64,000 bases of DNA from Owenia fusiformis (taxonomy: Eukaryota > Annelida > Polychaeta > Sabellida > Oweniidae). Under the pieces are notes generated by a model. The model ran no database searches. It saw only the letters and a program-made list of their open reading frames with translations, and was not told the origin of the DNA. Positions 1 to 9,942 of this stretch are shown here, one piece after another (position 1 is the first letter of the stretch; the number at the start of each line of letters is the position of its first letter). A program made the translations under genes and the position numbers. The stretch is from assembly GCA_903813345.2 (NCBI GenBank), contig CAIIXF020000004.1, positions 5,787,525-5,851,524 on the forward strand. The letters are read 5' to 3'.

Positions 1-1
1 T

Positions 2-272
2 TGTGAGCCTTGCGCTGGAAGACCAGACCGTCGCTATCACTCTCACGTTATGAGCTTCGGGTACCTGGTGGGTCGGTATTGGTGAGAGGTCTGGGGTGAA
101 GATCGTGAACAACCCGAATGGGAGTTGTTGATGGAAAAAGAAAAAGCCCAAGAACCCCCCCTATCTGAAGAAAATGATCTATGCTGGTATATAAAACAAC
201 ATGGCTTTGGATGCTGGAAAATGTACCAGGATCTGAATAGCATAGAAAGAAAATTATTGGGACATAGACAAG
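2..272 (+). pseudogene. CRP Cys-rich gene, exon 1 3' part (copy A)
   Basis: This is the C-terminal half of exon 1 of the multicopy Cys-rich gene; its 5' part lies outside the window. It keeps the CEPC cluster, the MSFGYLVGRYW stretch and the CWYIKQHGFGC segment. One in-frame TGA at 83-85 replaces an Arg codon seen in the other copies. The frame stays open to the exon end at 272, followed by a donor GTGAGA. Just after, at about 297-322, exons 2 and 3 and the protease start are deleted. Function unknown; the paired Cys and His suggest zinc binding (inference). Confidence 0.6.
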
Positions 273-322
273 GTGAGAGCAAAGTAGAACAATAGTTCTA
301 CTTTAACATCTACTATTAACAA

Positions 323-600
323 CAGAGTTTGTTAATTTATTTTCAGATGACACCCTTCTGAACGACATATTTGCCAGGGAGACAGTTGCTGGAGAATTTG
401 ATTATTATTCTCAAATAATAGATCCTAGTTTATTTAGAATATCCAGATTGGCTATGGCTCGATGTTCTATAGAACAAAAAGAAAATATATGAAAATTGAA
501 TTTGGTGAAAATGCAATGATTTTTTAGAAGGTGACTTAAGCCATCTCGGCATATGATATGTTTATCCCTAATTCGCTTGAAATTGAGCCTGGGGAAATTT
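323..600 (+). pseudogene. Protease-dUTPase fusion remnant (copy A)
   Basis: The segment begins in the C-terminal tail of the viral-type protease (EFVNLFSDDTLL) and runs into the N-terminal strand of a dUTPase (MKIEFGENAMI) and its first motif (AYDMFIP). A TAG interrupts the frame after AMIF. The dUTPase then jumps from GE(I) straight into the intron before the next exon, so motifs II-V are gone. The same deletion is present at 29.55 kb, which shows the two loci are duplicates. Non-functional. Confidence 0.65.
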
Positions 601-636
601 GAATTCACCATGCAATATTGTTGTATATTTTTACAG

Positions 637-735
637 GTTTACTGGAGACGCTGAGAAAAAATATGACAACATGTATGCGAGAGAAACTATGATTTCTCAC
701 AGCTGTTAGTTCGTGGGATACTCCAACCAAAATTA
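637..735 (+). other. Conserved exon downstream of dUTPase (copy A)
   Basis: This short open segment follows a polypyrimidine tract and AG acceptor (tattttta-cag). In other copies it encodes a basic peptide (TRKREKLGF) ending SNQN then stop. The intron before it starts with GTAAGT or GTGAGT in better copies. It is probably the last exon of an alternatively spliced transcript. Here it has indels. Confidence 0.4.
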
Positions 736-743
736 GTTGTGAG

Positions 744-2069
744 TGTTATGCATATTACTTATGTGTTTTTAAATAGATTCTTCAGTCTACTAGCTGTAAC
801 TCAAGAGGAACATCTCTAGCTAACATCTACTAATCTAGGGTTGCAGTTAGGAGATTCAAGGCTTTGCATTAGATGCTTGTTTTGTATATCAATAAATATG
901 AAGTTGGAACATCACCTATTTAGTTAACTGTCATCATGGATTATTCCACACGAGCAGCAAACCCAACATTGGGGGCCAAGCCAAATCAAAGCCAAGCTGT
1001 ATTGAAAGAACATCAGTAATTTTGTATTTTGATCACTTTTATAAGCATTTTTGGAAATCATGGCACAATCAGATCGGGATCTGTCCAGAGCATCAATGAG
1101 TGACATTTCGAAAATTTTAAAGGATCTGTCGAAATCACAGGAGGGGTTCGATGATGAAAAACATGCTGGGTTAGCTAGGGGGGCTGAAGCCATTTTCAGC
1201 AGGAGTCCTTCTGCTCCCCCTGAGTATGTCACCGGACATAATGATGTGGACCTCCAAGAACAACATTAGTTGGTCCAGCGACTGAAAGAGGAGGTTGTTT
1301 TCCTCAACAACCATCATAAGCAAATGACACAGAGCTGGGAGGAAAACAACCAGAGGATGGCATCCCAATATAATTCTCTGATAAATCAGTTTGAGGTGCG
1401 CCTGCAGAAAGCTGAACGCTACAGGGAAGAATTACAGGATGTGATTAGGGAAAAAGAGGAGCTGGCGGCTGAGGTGATGTCCCTTCGGGATGTTATAAAG
1501 TCTAACCCTACTACAGCTGGTTCTGTGTCTTTTTCCTTACCACCTGTAATAACATTGCAATCAATAGTGACTACATCGCCGTTGCATGTTCCTTTTAATA
1601 CAGCAGCAGCCTTTACAACAGTCGCAGCACAATCTATACCAGCCACTGGGTTGTTTAGTACCAGCATGCCTCGTTCTCGAAAGGCCAAGGGAAGAACCAG
1701 GTATGTGCCACCTATTTATGGTCACTCGGATGCATTTGTTGATACAAGTGAATCTGATTCAGAAGGGGAGGATGGTCATAATCCGACCTCCACTCCTGGT
1801 TCATCAAGTGCCTTCAGGCCTATACATATGTCCACACCAGCCTCTTCTTCGAAGTCATCCAACAAACCCAATGGTACAAGCTATGGTAAACATCAAAAGC
1901 TTTGCCATTTCGATTTGGCTGAGCAGTTTTCTCCTTCTAATCAGAGAGTCACTCCACTTCTATCATCGTATGAACTTCTCCTGTTGAAACTCTGATATTG
2001 GATCTTGATTGTCTAACATTAATATCTGGATATATAAACCCGCGCAAACACAAGCCGAAACGCAAAACA
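744..2069 (+). mobile_element. Internally deleted LTR retroelement with gag (family LB)
   Basis: The insertion runs from TGTTATG to AAAACA and is flanked by a 4-bp duplication TGAG (740-743 and 2070-2073). It splits the conserved sequence downstream of dUTPase, which is continuous at 20.04 and 23.3 kb. It contains a Gag gene and no pol. After the 5' terminal part, the sequence ttgggggccaagcc at about 967 is a possible primer-binding site. The 3' end (1928-2069) is LTR sequence matching 48.55-48.68 kb. A large internal deletion is evident. Confidence 0.75.
1060..1995 (+). pseudogene. gag: Gag polyprotein fragment, Ty3/gypsy-like
   Basis: The N-terminal region is rich in Ser and charged residues, followed by a coiled-coil-like stretch at about residues 70-150 and a Pro/Thr/Ser linker. 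It then enters the start of the capsid-like region (KLCHFD). A TAG at 1267-1269 (CAG in the copy at 30.24 kb) breaks it, and the capsid part is lost where the frame runs into the LTR. An upstream in-frame ATG at 1051 is an alternative start. Confidence 0.65.
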
Positions 2070-2073
2070 TGAG

Positions 2074-3108
2074 CATTTGAGGATTGATGACCGAGGCTCG
2101 AGCTGTGCCTTTGGCGTGAGTCATTGTATCTCTCTTACGCTTTTTTAAAAAAGGGGCATTCTAAAATATAAAAATTGTTTGGCGTCACTGGTTGCAAATA
2201 CCGATCTCAGAGTTAGGAGTAAGTTAGTATCTTGCAATCAAACGTTCCAATATCTTTTAGAAGTGGTTAATATTGTAATTATTGATTCTGAGAATATTGT
2301 CCCTTTTTATAATTGGTATAAATTGACAATATTTTATCAGGACAAGAACATGCTATTATTCTGATTGTATGAGTGTAAGTTTCTCATATACATTTTATTG
2401 TATTTTATTTAAACTATTGTACACCAATAGTCTACCAATAAGTCTATTGTTGTTTTTAGCAGTATTAAGCTAAATATTTACATTTTATTGTATTTTATTC
2501 AAACTATCGTACAACTCCATCAATAAGCTTATTGTTATTCATGAGAAAGTAAATGTATAATTGATTATTACATTATATCAATAAGCATATTGTTGCTTAT
2601 GAATACATAATTGTTCATTTATTTGTAAAATTATATGAGTCTGGGATTGCTGAACTTTAGATATTGAAAGCATATTATTGTTGTTTAGAATTGTTTATTT
2701 CTTACATATTTTGATTGTAATATCATACAAGTGCGGGATTGTTTAACTTTATCAAAAACATATTGTTGTTGTTTATGAGTTAAGAATTGCTTGTATCTCG
2801 CACATCCATGATTCTAATATTATTCACCTATATATTTAATCATGCGCATCGTAGGTATTATTAAAAAGAAAAAAAGTATTTAATATTAAAAAATATGTTC
2901 CCAGAGTATACGTTACAACTTCAATTTTTATGCCAATTCATGCTAGTTTCAAATGTAGCTTTGACAAATTTTGTACTGAATCACCTTCCAATGACTTTGA
3001 AGATTCAGCCATAATTTTCACCATTTTAGTTTATTCTCAACCAAAGCTATTTAGACAGTTTCTTTTTATATAAATTTAAAATCCTTCATCAAGTTATCCT
3101 CCTATTTT
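2074..3108 (+). other. AT-rich spacer between dUTPase exon and next gene
   Basis: No convincing gene is present. This block is repeated at about 20.05-21.11, 23.3-24.16, 25.95-26.42 plus 27.53-28.12, and, diverged, at 8.7-9.42 kb. A run near 2885-3100 has short open stretches (FKCSFEKFC-like) that are also partly kept in diverged copies. It may hold an upstream exon of CRP, but frames and splice sites are unclear. Confidence 0.4.
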
Positions 3109-3388
3109 ATGGCACCAGATGAAACCCTGTTGGAATTGTTCTCAGAAATTAGTAGACAGTTGGATTCTAGAAAATTGTTCACCAACGCTGTCTTGGGAGA
3201 GTACACCTCCCAAAGAATATTCAGAGCAAATTTTGAAGGAGAAAAATTCTTTGGTTAGAGTTCCAGCTCAAATCTGGCCCCGGGAATTATATGACAGCCT
3301 TAAAAAGACTAGCAGAGCCAATGAAAGCCGCAATGCTCCCACTTATAAAAAATCTAGGAGACATAAAAATAGGAGATGTAGAATATAA
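3109..3388 (+). pseudogene. Chimera: CRP start joined to family B C-terminus
   Basis: ATG at 3109 opens the CRP reading frame (MAPDETLLELF) for about 16 codons, then the DNA switches to the 3' half of family B. The family B frame keeps the motif RVPAQIW and the Arg-rich tail ending RRCRI before the stop. The two halves are in different frames. The same chimera exists at 21.11-21.39 kb, so the join predates that duplication. An ORF starting at 3119 covers the family B part. Confidence 0.55.
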
Positions 3389-3409
3389 GTCTAGGGGTTC
3401 ATGGGATGG

Positions 3410-3475
3410 TATAAAAACGGGGAAAATAACAAATTAATATAACACAAACATGGAAAATTGGCACGAAGTAAGGAA
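3410..3475 (+). promoter_or_regulatory. TATA promoter plus start of a MENW gene
   Basis: The block ATGGTATAAAAACGGGGAAA is followed 40 bp later by an ATG (3450) encoding MENWHE. A GTAAGG donor-like site follows at once. The same TATA-to-ATG arrangement occurs at 21411, 31819 and 55781. The rest of the MENW exon is missing here. Confidence 0.55.
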
Positions 3476-3529
3476 TACCATGGGTCAGAGTTAAAAACAT
3501 CTATATATTAACTGGGAAAAAGTCTAAAG

Positions 3530-3754
3530 TTTTGTTCTAATGAGCAAGACTTGGCAAAGTGAGGAAGTAACACCTTTTTAAAAAGCAATAAGCAATCATC
3601 ATAGTTTTAAAATCTGGAATAATTCTACTAGTACTCTCAGGGATTATTTCAAATTCCGCCTGGTGGATTACCAAAAAAAAAGGACTTTTTCTCTCTTACG
3701 AATTTAAAGAACAGACTCCCTTCTCCGGAAATCATTTTGATCTTAATTTTACAA
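3530..3754 (+). promoter_or_regulatory. Family B leader/promoter module
   Basis: This conserved 5' region immediately precedes the family B ATG. Landmarks are actagtactctcaggga, a run gcctggtggattacc and cttctccgg near the 3' end. It recurs at least nine times in the window, including copies with no gene behind them (40.95, 50.02 kb). That suggests a promoter, untranslated leader or 5' exon of a virus-like transcription unit. Function is inferred only from position and conservation. Confidence 0.5.
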
Positions 3755-4300
3755 ATGCCTTACGCTACCGACAAGCTTCCATTCTCATCCGGTTATAATT
3801 TGCGGACGAGAACGGTGGCTAGCCAAAAACTGGCGGTCCTTTTTAATTTAAAAACTCTGACTGTGGTACTTTGTGCCGTAAAATATGAAAGTATATGCAA
3901 TTATTCGAAATTCCTGGGGAAGCAAATACTTAATGACAGAGCTATATCTCCCGCTTCGACGTTACGTTACGGTTGTCAGGATTCACCCAAAATAATGGAG
4001 TTGGATGAGGGTACATCTGACGTCCAGCTCAGGAGGAGTGAACAGGAACCGTCACCTTGGCTGGTGTGCTCGCCCAAACAGTATTGGATGCGACAATTTT
4101 CCCTGGAAAATCGTTCTCCAACGTTGTCTTGCGAGAGTACACCTACATTGGGGGAAGCACTCATACTGGTCCGAAAGCATAGAGTTCAAGCTGAAATCTG
4201 GGCTCGTGAATTGCATAAAAAGCTCAGGCTAGCTAATAAAAACATCAATGCTCCCACTAATACAAAGTCAAGGAGGAAACGGAGGAGATGTAGAAAATAG
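3755..4300 (+). CDS. Family B basic protein with Arg-rich Cys tail (copy 1)
   Basis: An open frame of 181 codons from ATG 3755 (MPYATDKLPF), the conserved family start directly after the leader. An upstream ATG at 3737 lies inside the leader. Visible parts: a short N-terminal Ser/Arg stretch, a motif with LC and a downstream SIC, an acidic middle (MELDEGTSD), QYWMRQFSLENRS, then RV-AEIWARELHKKLR and a C-terminus KRRRCRK. The tail looks like a nuclear or nucleic-acid-binding signal. A short Arg-rich Cys-containing C-terminus also recalls adenovirus-type protease cofactors (inference). No known domain recognised. Confidence 0.6.
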   Translation: MPYATDKLPFSSGYNLRTRTVASQKLAVLFNLKTLTVVLCAVKYESICNYSKFLGKQILNDRAISPASTLRYGCQDSPKIMELDEGTSDVQLRRSEQEPSPWLVCSPKQYWMRQFSLENRSPTLSCESTPTLGEALILVRKHRVQAEIWARELHKKLRLANKNINAPTNTKSRRKRRRCRK

Positions 4301-4929
4301 CTCTCATTTTTTAGTTTTCATTTAGTTAGAAATTTCCACTTATATCTTTATTTAACCCGGGGTACATCTGACAGTGACAGGTAACCACCAACAATCTAAG
4401 AGCCGTTTTATTTTGTTTCAAATACAAATGTATCCATTTTGCACAAACGAACCCTCCTTACGCGCGAGAGAGAGAGTACGAGGAAACTTCACAATACAAC
4501 TTAAGTAAGTAAATTTTTGATTTAGATTTTAACTACACTGAACGAAATAAATATCGGGGTATTCTAACTTATTCCCTCTCTTGATCAAAAAAATAGTTCC
4601 TTGATCTTATTTACATTTTTCTCAATGTTTTTCGATATTTCCCTCCTATTTTTTATTCTTATTATCTTAAATATAGATGGGTATCGATTCTGTACAACTA
4701 TGACATTAATTTGTTTCTTAAGTTTTCTCGCGTACTTATACAAATGCAAATGAACTAGTTATTCTTCTCCCTCGCTATCCCTTTATTCAAGCAAACAGTC
4801 GAATATTGAAAGGAGAGGATGAATTCTTCCTCTGGAAATTTTCTCTAAGAAGTTTGAAATAGGATTTACACATCATATCTTATTGGATTTAATACACTAG
4901 CACCATCAACAATCAGTTGTTAGGTTATA
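4301..4929 (+). other. Noncoding 3' region of family B
   Basis: No gene seen. The block includes ttattttgtttcaaat, a cgcgcgagagagagag run and ttaagtaagtaaat. It is repeated at 32.71-33.34 kb and, diverged, at 17.22-17.85 kb behind the single-copy relative. It is therefore part of the ancestral unit. Confidence 0.45.
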
Positions 4930-5257
4930 ATGCCCCAAGACTTGTCAAAGCGTGGAAGACGATTTTTAAAAAGCAGCTGATCAATCGCCATAGTTTTTAA
5001 AATCGAGAATAATTCTACTAGTACTCTCAGGGATTATTTCAAATTCCGCCTGGTGGATTACCAAGAAAAGGACTTAATTTTCTCTCTTACGAATTTAAAA
5101 GAACAGACTCGCTTCTGATAATTCTACTAGTACTCTCAGGGATTATTTCAAATTCCGCCTGGTGGATTACTAAGAAAAGGACTTAATTTTCTCTTTTACG
5201 ACTTTTAAAAGAACAGGCTCGCTTCTCCGGTAATCATTTCGATCTTAATTTTACAAA

Positions 5258-5422
5258 ATGCCTTACGTAACCGACAAGCCTTCATCTTCATCCAGTTATA
5301 ATTTGCGGACGAACGCTTGCCAGAGACGGACGGACGGTTTTAATTTAAAAACTCTGACCGTGACACTTTGTTATAATGCGTCAAGACTTTATCAAGACGA
5401 TCCAGCTGAGCAATCAACATAG
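5258..5422 (+). CDS. 54-codon truncated family B ORF
   Basis: ATG directly after a leader copy opens the family B N-terminus (MPYVTDKPSS, then FNLKTLTVTLCY). It then runs into the next repeat unit and ends at TAG. An identical ORF lies at 5905. It may be translated if the leader is active, but it may equally be a by-product of the array. Confidence 0.35.
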   Translation: MPYVTDKPSSSSSYNLRTNACQRRTDGFNLKTLTVTLCYNASRLYQDDPAEQST

Positions 5423-5904
5423 TTTTGAAAATAATAATTGATAATTCTACTAGTGCTCTCAGGGATTATTTCAAATTCCGCCTGGTGGATTACCAAGAAA
5501 AGGACTTAATTTTCTCTCTTACGACTTTTAAAAGAACAGACGTCAAGACTTTATCAAGACGATCCAGCTGAGCAATCAACATAGTTTTGAAAATAATAAT
5601 TGATAATTCTACTAGTGCTCTCAGGGATTATTTCAAATTCCGCCTTGTGGATTACCAAGAAAAGGACTTAATTTTCTCTCTTACGACTTTTAAAAGAACA
5701 GACGTCAAGACTTTATCAAGACGATCCAGCTGAGCAATCAACATAGTTTTGAAAATAATAATTGATAATTCTACTAGTACTCTCAGGGATTATTTCAAAT
5801 TCCGCCTGGTGGATTACCAAGAAAAGGACTTAATTTTCTCTCTTACGACTTTTAAAAGAACAGACTCGCTTCTCCGGTAATCATTTCGATCTTAATTTTA
5901 CAAA

Positions 5905-6069
5905 ATGCCTTACGTAACCGACAAGCCTTCATCTTCATCCAGTTATAATTTGCGGACGAACGCTTGCCAGAGACGGACGGACGGTTTTAATTTAAAAACT
6001 CTGACCGTGACACTTTGTTATAATGCGTCAAGACTTTATCAAGACGATCCAGCTGAGCAATCAACATAG
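5905..6069 (+). CDS. 54-codon truncated family B ORF (second)
   Basis: Same structure and sequence as the ORF at 5258: a leader copy, the family B start, then a readthrough of the next repeat to a TAG. The preservation of two identical ORFs more likely reflects recent array turnover than selection. Confidence 0.35.
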   Translation: MPYVTDKPSSSSSYNLRTNACQRRTDGFNLKTLTVTLCYNASRLYQDDPAEQST

Positions 6070-6389
6070 TTTTGAAAATAATAATTGATAATTCTACTAG
6101 TGCTCTCAGGGATTATTTCAAATTCCACCTGGTGGATTACCAAGAAAAGGACTTAATTTTCTCTCTTACGACTTTTAAAAGAACAGACGTCAAGACTTTA
6201 TCAAGACGATCCAGCTGAGCAATCAACATAGTTTTGAAAATAATAATTGATAATTCTACTAGTACTCTCAGAGATTATTTCAAATTCCGCCTGGTGAATT
6301 ACCAAGAGAAGGACTTAATTTTCTCTCTTACGACTTTTAAAAGAACAGACTCGCTTCTCCGGTAATCATTTCGATCTTAATTTTACAAA

Positions 6390-6961
6390 ATGCCTTACGT
6401 AACCGACAAGCTTTCATTGTCATCCAGCTACAATTTGCGGACGAGGACGAGAGCTAGCCAGAGACTCAGGACGGACGGTTTTAATTTAAAACTCTGACCG
6501 TGACACTTTGCAACCTAAAATATCAAAGTATATGCAATTATTCAAAAATCCCGGGGAAGCAAATACTTGATGACGTAGCCTCTTCTCCCGCTTCGATGAT
6601 ACCGTATGGTGCGGCTGATTCACCTAAAATAATAGAGCTGGATGAGGGTACATCTGACGTCCGGCTCCAGAGGGAGGATCAGGAATCGTCGCCTTGGCTG
6701 GCGTGCTCGCCCAAGCAGTATCGGATGCGGCAATTTTCCCTGGAAAATCGTTCTCCAATACCGTCTTCTGAGAGTACGCCTACATTGGCCCGGGGGAGCG
6801 CTGGCCCGAGAGCCATGGCAATTCGCAGAGTACCAATTGAAATCTGGGCTCGCGAATTGCATAAAAAGCTCCGGCTAGCTAATAAAAACATCAATGCTCC
6901 CGCTAATAAAAAGCCGAGGAAGAAGCGGAGGAGAAGAAATTGTAGAGTTTCATTTAGTTAG
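6390..6961 (+). pseudogene. Family B gene with frameshift (copy 2)
   Basis: ATG at 6390 follows the last leader of the array. A one-base loss in the A-run near 6487 breaks the frame, and the rest is open from about 6500. The middle acidic segment, QYRMRQFSLENRS, a longer Gly/Arg linker (ARGSAGPRAM) and KKPRKKRRRRN are present. The stop codon of the tail is lost, so the end reads into the spacer (CRVSFS). The same frameshift is seen at 34.42 kb. Confidence 0.6.
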
Positions 6962-7285
6962 AAATCTCCATTTATAGCTTTATTTAACCCGGGGCAAATC
7001 ACCCGATTAATTTTTCACATAATGACAGTGACAGGTAACCACCAACAATCTAAGAGCCATTTTATTTTGTTTCAAACATTATATAGATGGACATATCCAT
7101 TGAGTTTTTATTAAGCATTTTATTTTGGTAATAATTAGGGATAATGTTGAGGTAATATTTGCTTTTTCGACGCTTCATCCCGAAATGTAGAGAATGGGAA
7201 ATAGTCATTGCAAAATACGGAGAGACTTTCATAACTGTAGGTGTTTGACGTCCTTCCATTAAGGATTTGCCATTTATTTTTTCAG

Positions 7286-7364
7286 TAAATATCTAGGCTC
7301 AGTGGTCAAAGGGGAGGGGAGAGGAGAAATGAGCAGAGTACAGGGTCTTCAACTGCTGAAAGAG
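7286..7364 (+). other. Putative short 5' exon (first of a pair)
   Basis: The segment is bounded by a strong acceptor (tttattttttcag) and donor (gag|gtaagt). It contains GGGGAGGGGAG and an ATG at 7329 opening MSRVQGLQLLKE to the donor. A related exon-sized block lies 300 bp downstream. Host gene not identified; it lies before a MENW-like exon. Confidence 0.35.
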
Positions 7365-7586
7365 GTAAGTTTTAATTCATTTCTTGTGCGCAATATCGGC
7401 GAGCCTCAATAATCAAAACGACCAACTTTGTTTAGTATTCAAAAACACGATTGTAAATGTGCATTGCTTGTGGATTAGTCATTGCAAAATACAGTGAGAC
7501 TTTCATAACCGCTGGTGTTTGACGTTCTTCTGAACCTAGTTATAGTTTACCCACTTCTATTAAGGATTTGTCATTTATTTTTTCAG

Positions 7587-7660
7587 TAAATATCTAGACC
7601 TGGTCGTTAAAGGGGGAGGGGAGGAATGAACAAAGTATGGTGTCTTCAACTGCCGAAAGA
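7587..7660 (+). other. Putative short 5' exon (second of a pair)
   Basis: This is a diverged tandem copy of the block at 7286: the same acceptor and donor boundaries, and an ATG at 7626 opening MNKVWCLQLPKE. Two similar exons side by side look like an exon duplication or alternative first coding exons. Confidence 0.35.
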
Positions 7661-7795
7661 GGTAAGTTTTAATTCATTTCTAGTGAGCAATATCAGCCAG
7701 CCACAATAATCAACACAACCAACTTTGTTTGTTTAGTTTTAATTCTCTTTTCTTGTACAATATTATCTTTTTAAAATCGGATTATTTTAAATTCA

Positions 7796-7977
7796 CAAGC
7801 TGGGAGGATGAATTTTTAGTTGTGGAAGAAATAGAGGGCAGCCACATAGTTGATGGATATATAATCATGATACCCCCTCCAAAAGAAGGGAAAGATGATA
7901 TCGAGGGGATATTACTACAGCATCTAGTGGTCCCATATCCACTACCTCCTCCAGTTATGTATTATATCAATCGCTAA
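7796..7977 (+). pseudogene. MENW-like exon, diverged
   Basis: The translation keeps the family pattern SWEDEFLVVEEIEG, then VDGYIIMIPPPKEG, then DDIEGILLQ and PYPLPPP. The initiating Met-Glu is missing and the 3' splice donor (ATGTAAGT in good copies) is degraded to ATGTATTA. A later acceptor at about 8216 (ttttttcag) resembles the second exon join seen at 56.05 kb. The copy at 35.74 kb encodes the same residues. Confidence 0.45.
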
Positions 7978-8377
7978 TAAATATATGGATTTTTTAATGA
8001 TCATATTCTCTCAATTTCTGTTACAGGTGGTTGAGCTATGCTGTATAATTCACATTGGAATTGAAATGTATTCCAATCACAGCATGCTTTTTAAAGTTAG
8101 CTTTCAGTAAATAGATCTTCAGATAAACATTGAAAAATGTTTATATAAAACATAAATATCCATCGTATATACTAATGTTAATGTTTATTTTTTTCAGATC
8201 GAGATATATCCTCCATCCTGGTTTGATCATACAGCAGAGCAGAAGAACTCGCCAGAGGGTGCCATTTTGTTTGCAATACTATAAATTGTAAATAAATTTT
8301 TGAGATCATATTATAATCTCAACTTCTCAACATTATGAATTTTTTATTCCTATCAATCTGCAATCAAAACCTTTAGG

Positions 8378-8607
8378 GAGGGGGTAATTAGACAAAAAAC
8401 TGAAAGGGGAAATTTTAAATTTGGAGAAGCTACTTTAAAGAAAAGAACTGAATTGCAGTAACAATTTTTATTTAAATTTATGGGGGTGAGTGTTAAATTC
8501 ACCATTACGTTGATGTGTATTTTTTGCAGGTTGAAGAGATTTTACTAGCCAAGGCCGGCTGTAAAATATTCATCATCAACAATAACAAACATAAGAGGGA
8601 ACCATGA
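8378..8607 (+). pseudogene. dUTPase C-terminal motif relic plus following exon
   Basis: An open stretch (EGVIRQKTERGNFKFGEAT) matches the fifth dUTPase motif region of the copies at 23.1 and 25.75 kb and ends at TAA 8459. A donor GTGAGT, a short intron and an acceptor TTTTTTGCAG lead to an exon ending at TGA 8605. The exon-intron layout matches the other dUTPase loci, so this is an older, single-motif remnant. Confidence 0.55.
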
Positions 8608-9399
8608 GACTTCCTTAAACATAATAGTTTAAGGATAGTCTAAATTGTAGATATTATAGGTGATCATTGGCCTTGGGGGGTTGTCACGATACAACTCTCC
8701 AAAGAGTGACCAGTGTTTCATTCTGTACCTTTGAGGATTCCCTCATTGTAATTTTTTAAAAAAGAGAATTATTTGTAATATTTTAACGTCACTGATTGCA
8801 TATACTGAGCCCAGAGTTAGGAGTCAAAGAGATGTAATTCTTTGCTAAAATTGCAATTTTGTATCTTGTGATCAAACAATGATATTTTTCACATTACATA
8901 GAAGTGCAATTTATGTTGGTGAATACAATTATTGATTTTCCAGGATATTGTCTTTTTTATATTAAATATAAAATGACAATATTTTAACATAACAATAAAT
9001 TTTATAATTATGATGTTTATGGGATTGTACTATTTCAGGTTGTATTTTACTCAATTGATGTTCATGGATTGTTTGCATTTATATTGTATTGTAATTACTG
9101 TTTACTGGATTGTTTATTCTATATGAACTCTACAAGTAGACTTTGTATTTATTTGGTATTATAATACCATATAAGTGGAGGATTGTATTACTCCACTGAT
9201 AAGCATTGTATTTACATTTTATTGTTATATTGTTAATGAGCCAAACCATGAATGTTTTAAATCTACCTTTGAAAATTTTTGTCCTGAATTACCTACACAT
9301 AACTTTTGAGGAATCGAGTATTATTTTTACTATTTAGTACATTCTATTTCCAGTCTTTTCAAACGGTTTTTATTTTATATAAATTTGAAATCCTTTGTT
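8608..9399 (+). other. AT-rich spacer, diverged copy of the dUTPase 3' spacer
   Basis: No gene seen. Blocks such as aacgtcactgattgcatatac and attattgattttccaggatattgtc align in order with 2.1-2.4 and 20.16-20.34 kb. The order confirms an old copy of the same unit. Confidence 0.4.
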
Positions 9400-9774
9400 A
9401 AATTGTTATCCTATTTCATAGTGCAAGATGACACCCTGGAGGAATTGTTTTCTCAAATAAGACATTGGGAATGTTACATAAAAAATTAATTGAATAGAAA
9501 ACATGTACTTAATTTTATTTATTATATTTTAATTGGAAATTACCCCAAAACATTTCAACAAATTAAGGAAGGACAAATTTTGCTTGATTTGTCAGAAGAA
9601 TACTTCATATATAGTTTGGGCATTGAGTGGCCAGAATCATATGAGTGCAGGGCTGTGCCAACCATTGGTTGTGTTAAAATAGGGTCAGGGCAGGAACTGA
9701 GAGCGTTTGATAGTCCAGGGTCTATGGTACAGACAATGAATCTTTGTCTGGAAAGCTATCTTTTAAAAAATTAG
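9400..9774 (+). pseudogene. CRP relic with replaced C-terminus
   Basis: The frame QDDTLEELFSQI, then WECYIKN-stop-LNRKHVLNFIY, then YPKTFQQIKE matches the N-terminal third of CRP. After that the sequence departs from CRP (LGIEWPESYECRAVPTIGC), so the Cys cluster is absent. One in-frame TAA sits at 9487. An identical copy lies at 37.35 kb. Confidence 0.5.
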
Positions 9775-9942
9775 AAAAAATAATGAGAATCAAATCCGAT
9801 GCGATAAATGCCAATTGACATGTACAGTTATTGATGGACATACAGCTGTAACTTTCATCACATGTGGTCATAACATATGGTCCAAAAGTAAATTTTCTCC
9901 TACCCAAAAAGAATTATGGATAGAATAAAATAAGCTAAAATA

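Larger units (their letters stand above)
4930..6389 (+). repeat. Tandem array of family B leaders and truncated gene starts
   Basis: The leader module is repeated about seven times. Shorter units of about 155-160 bp (gtcaagactttatcaagacg start points near 5389, 5544, 5704, 6029, 6189) alternate with longer units that include an ATG and about 40 codons of family B. The matching array at 33.34-34.32 kb has fewer units, so copy number changed after the large duplication. Confidence 0.75.
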
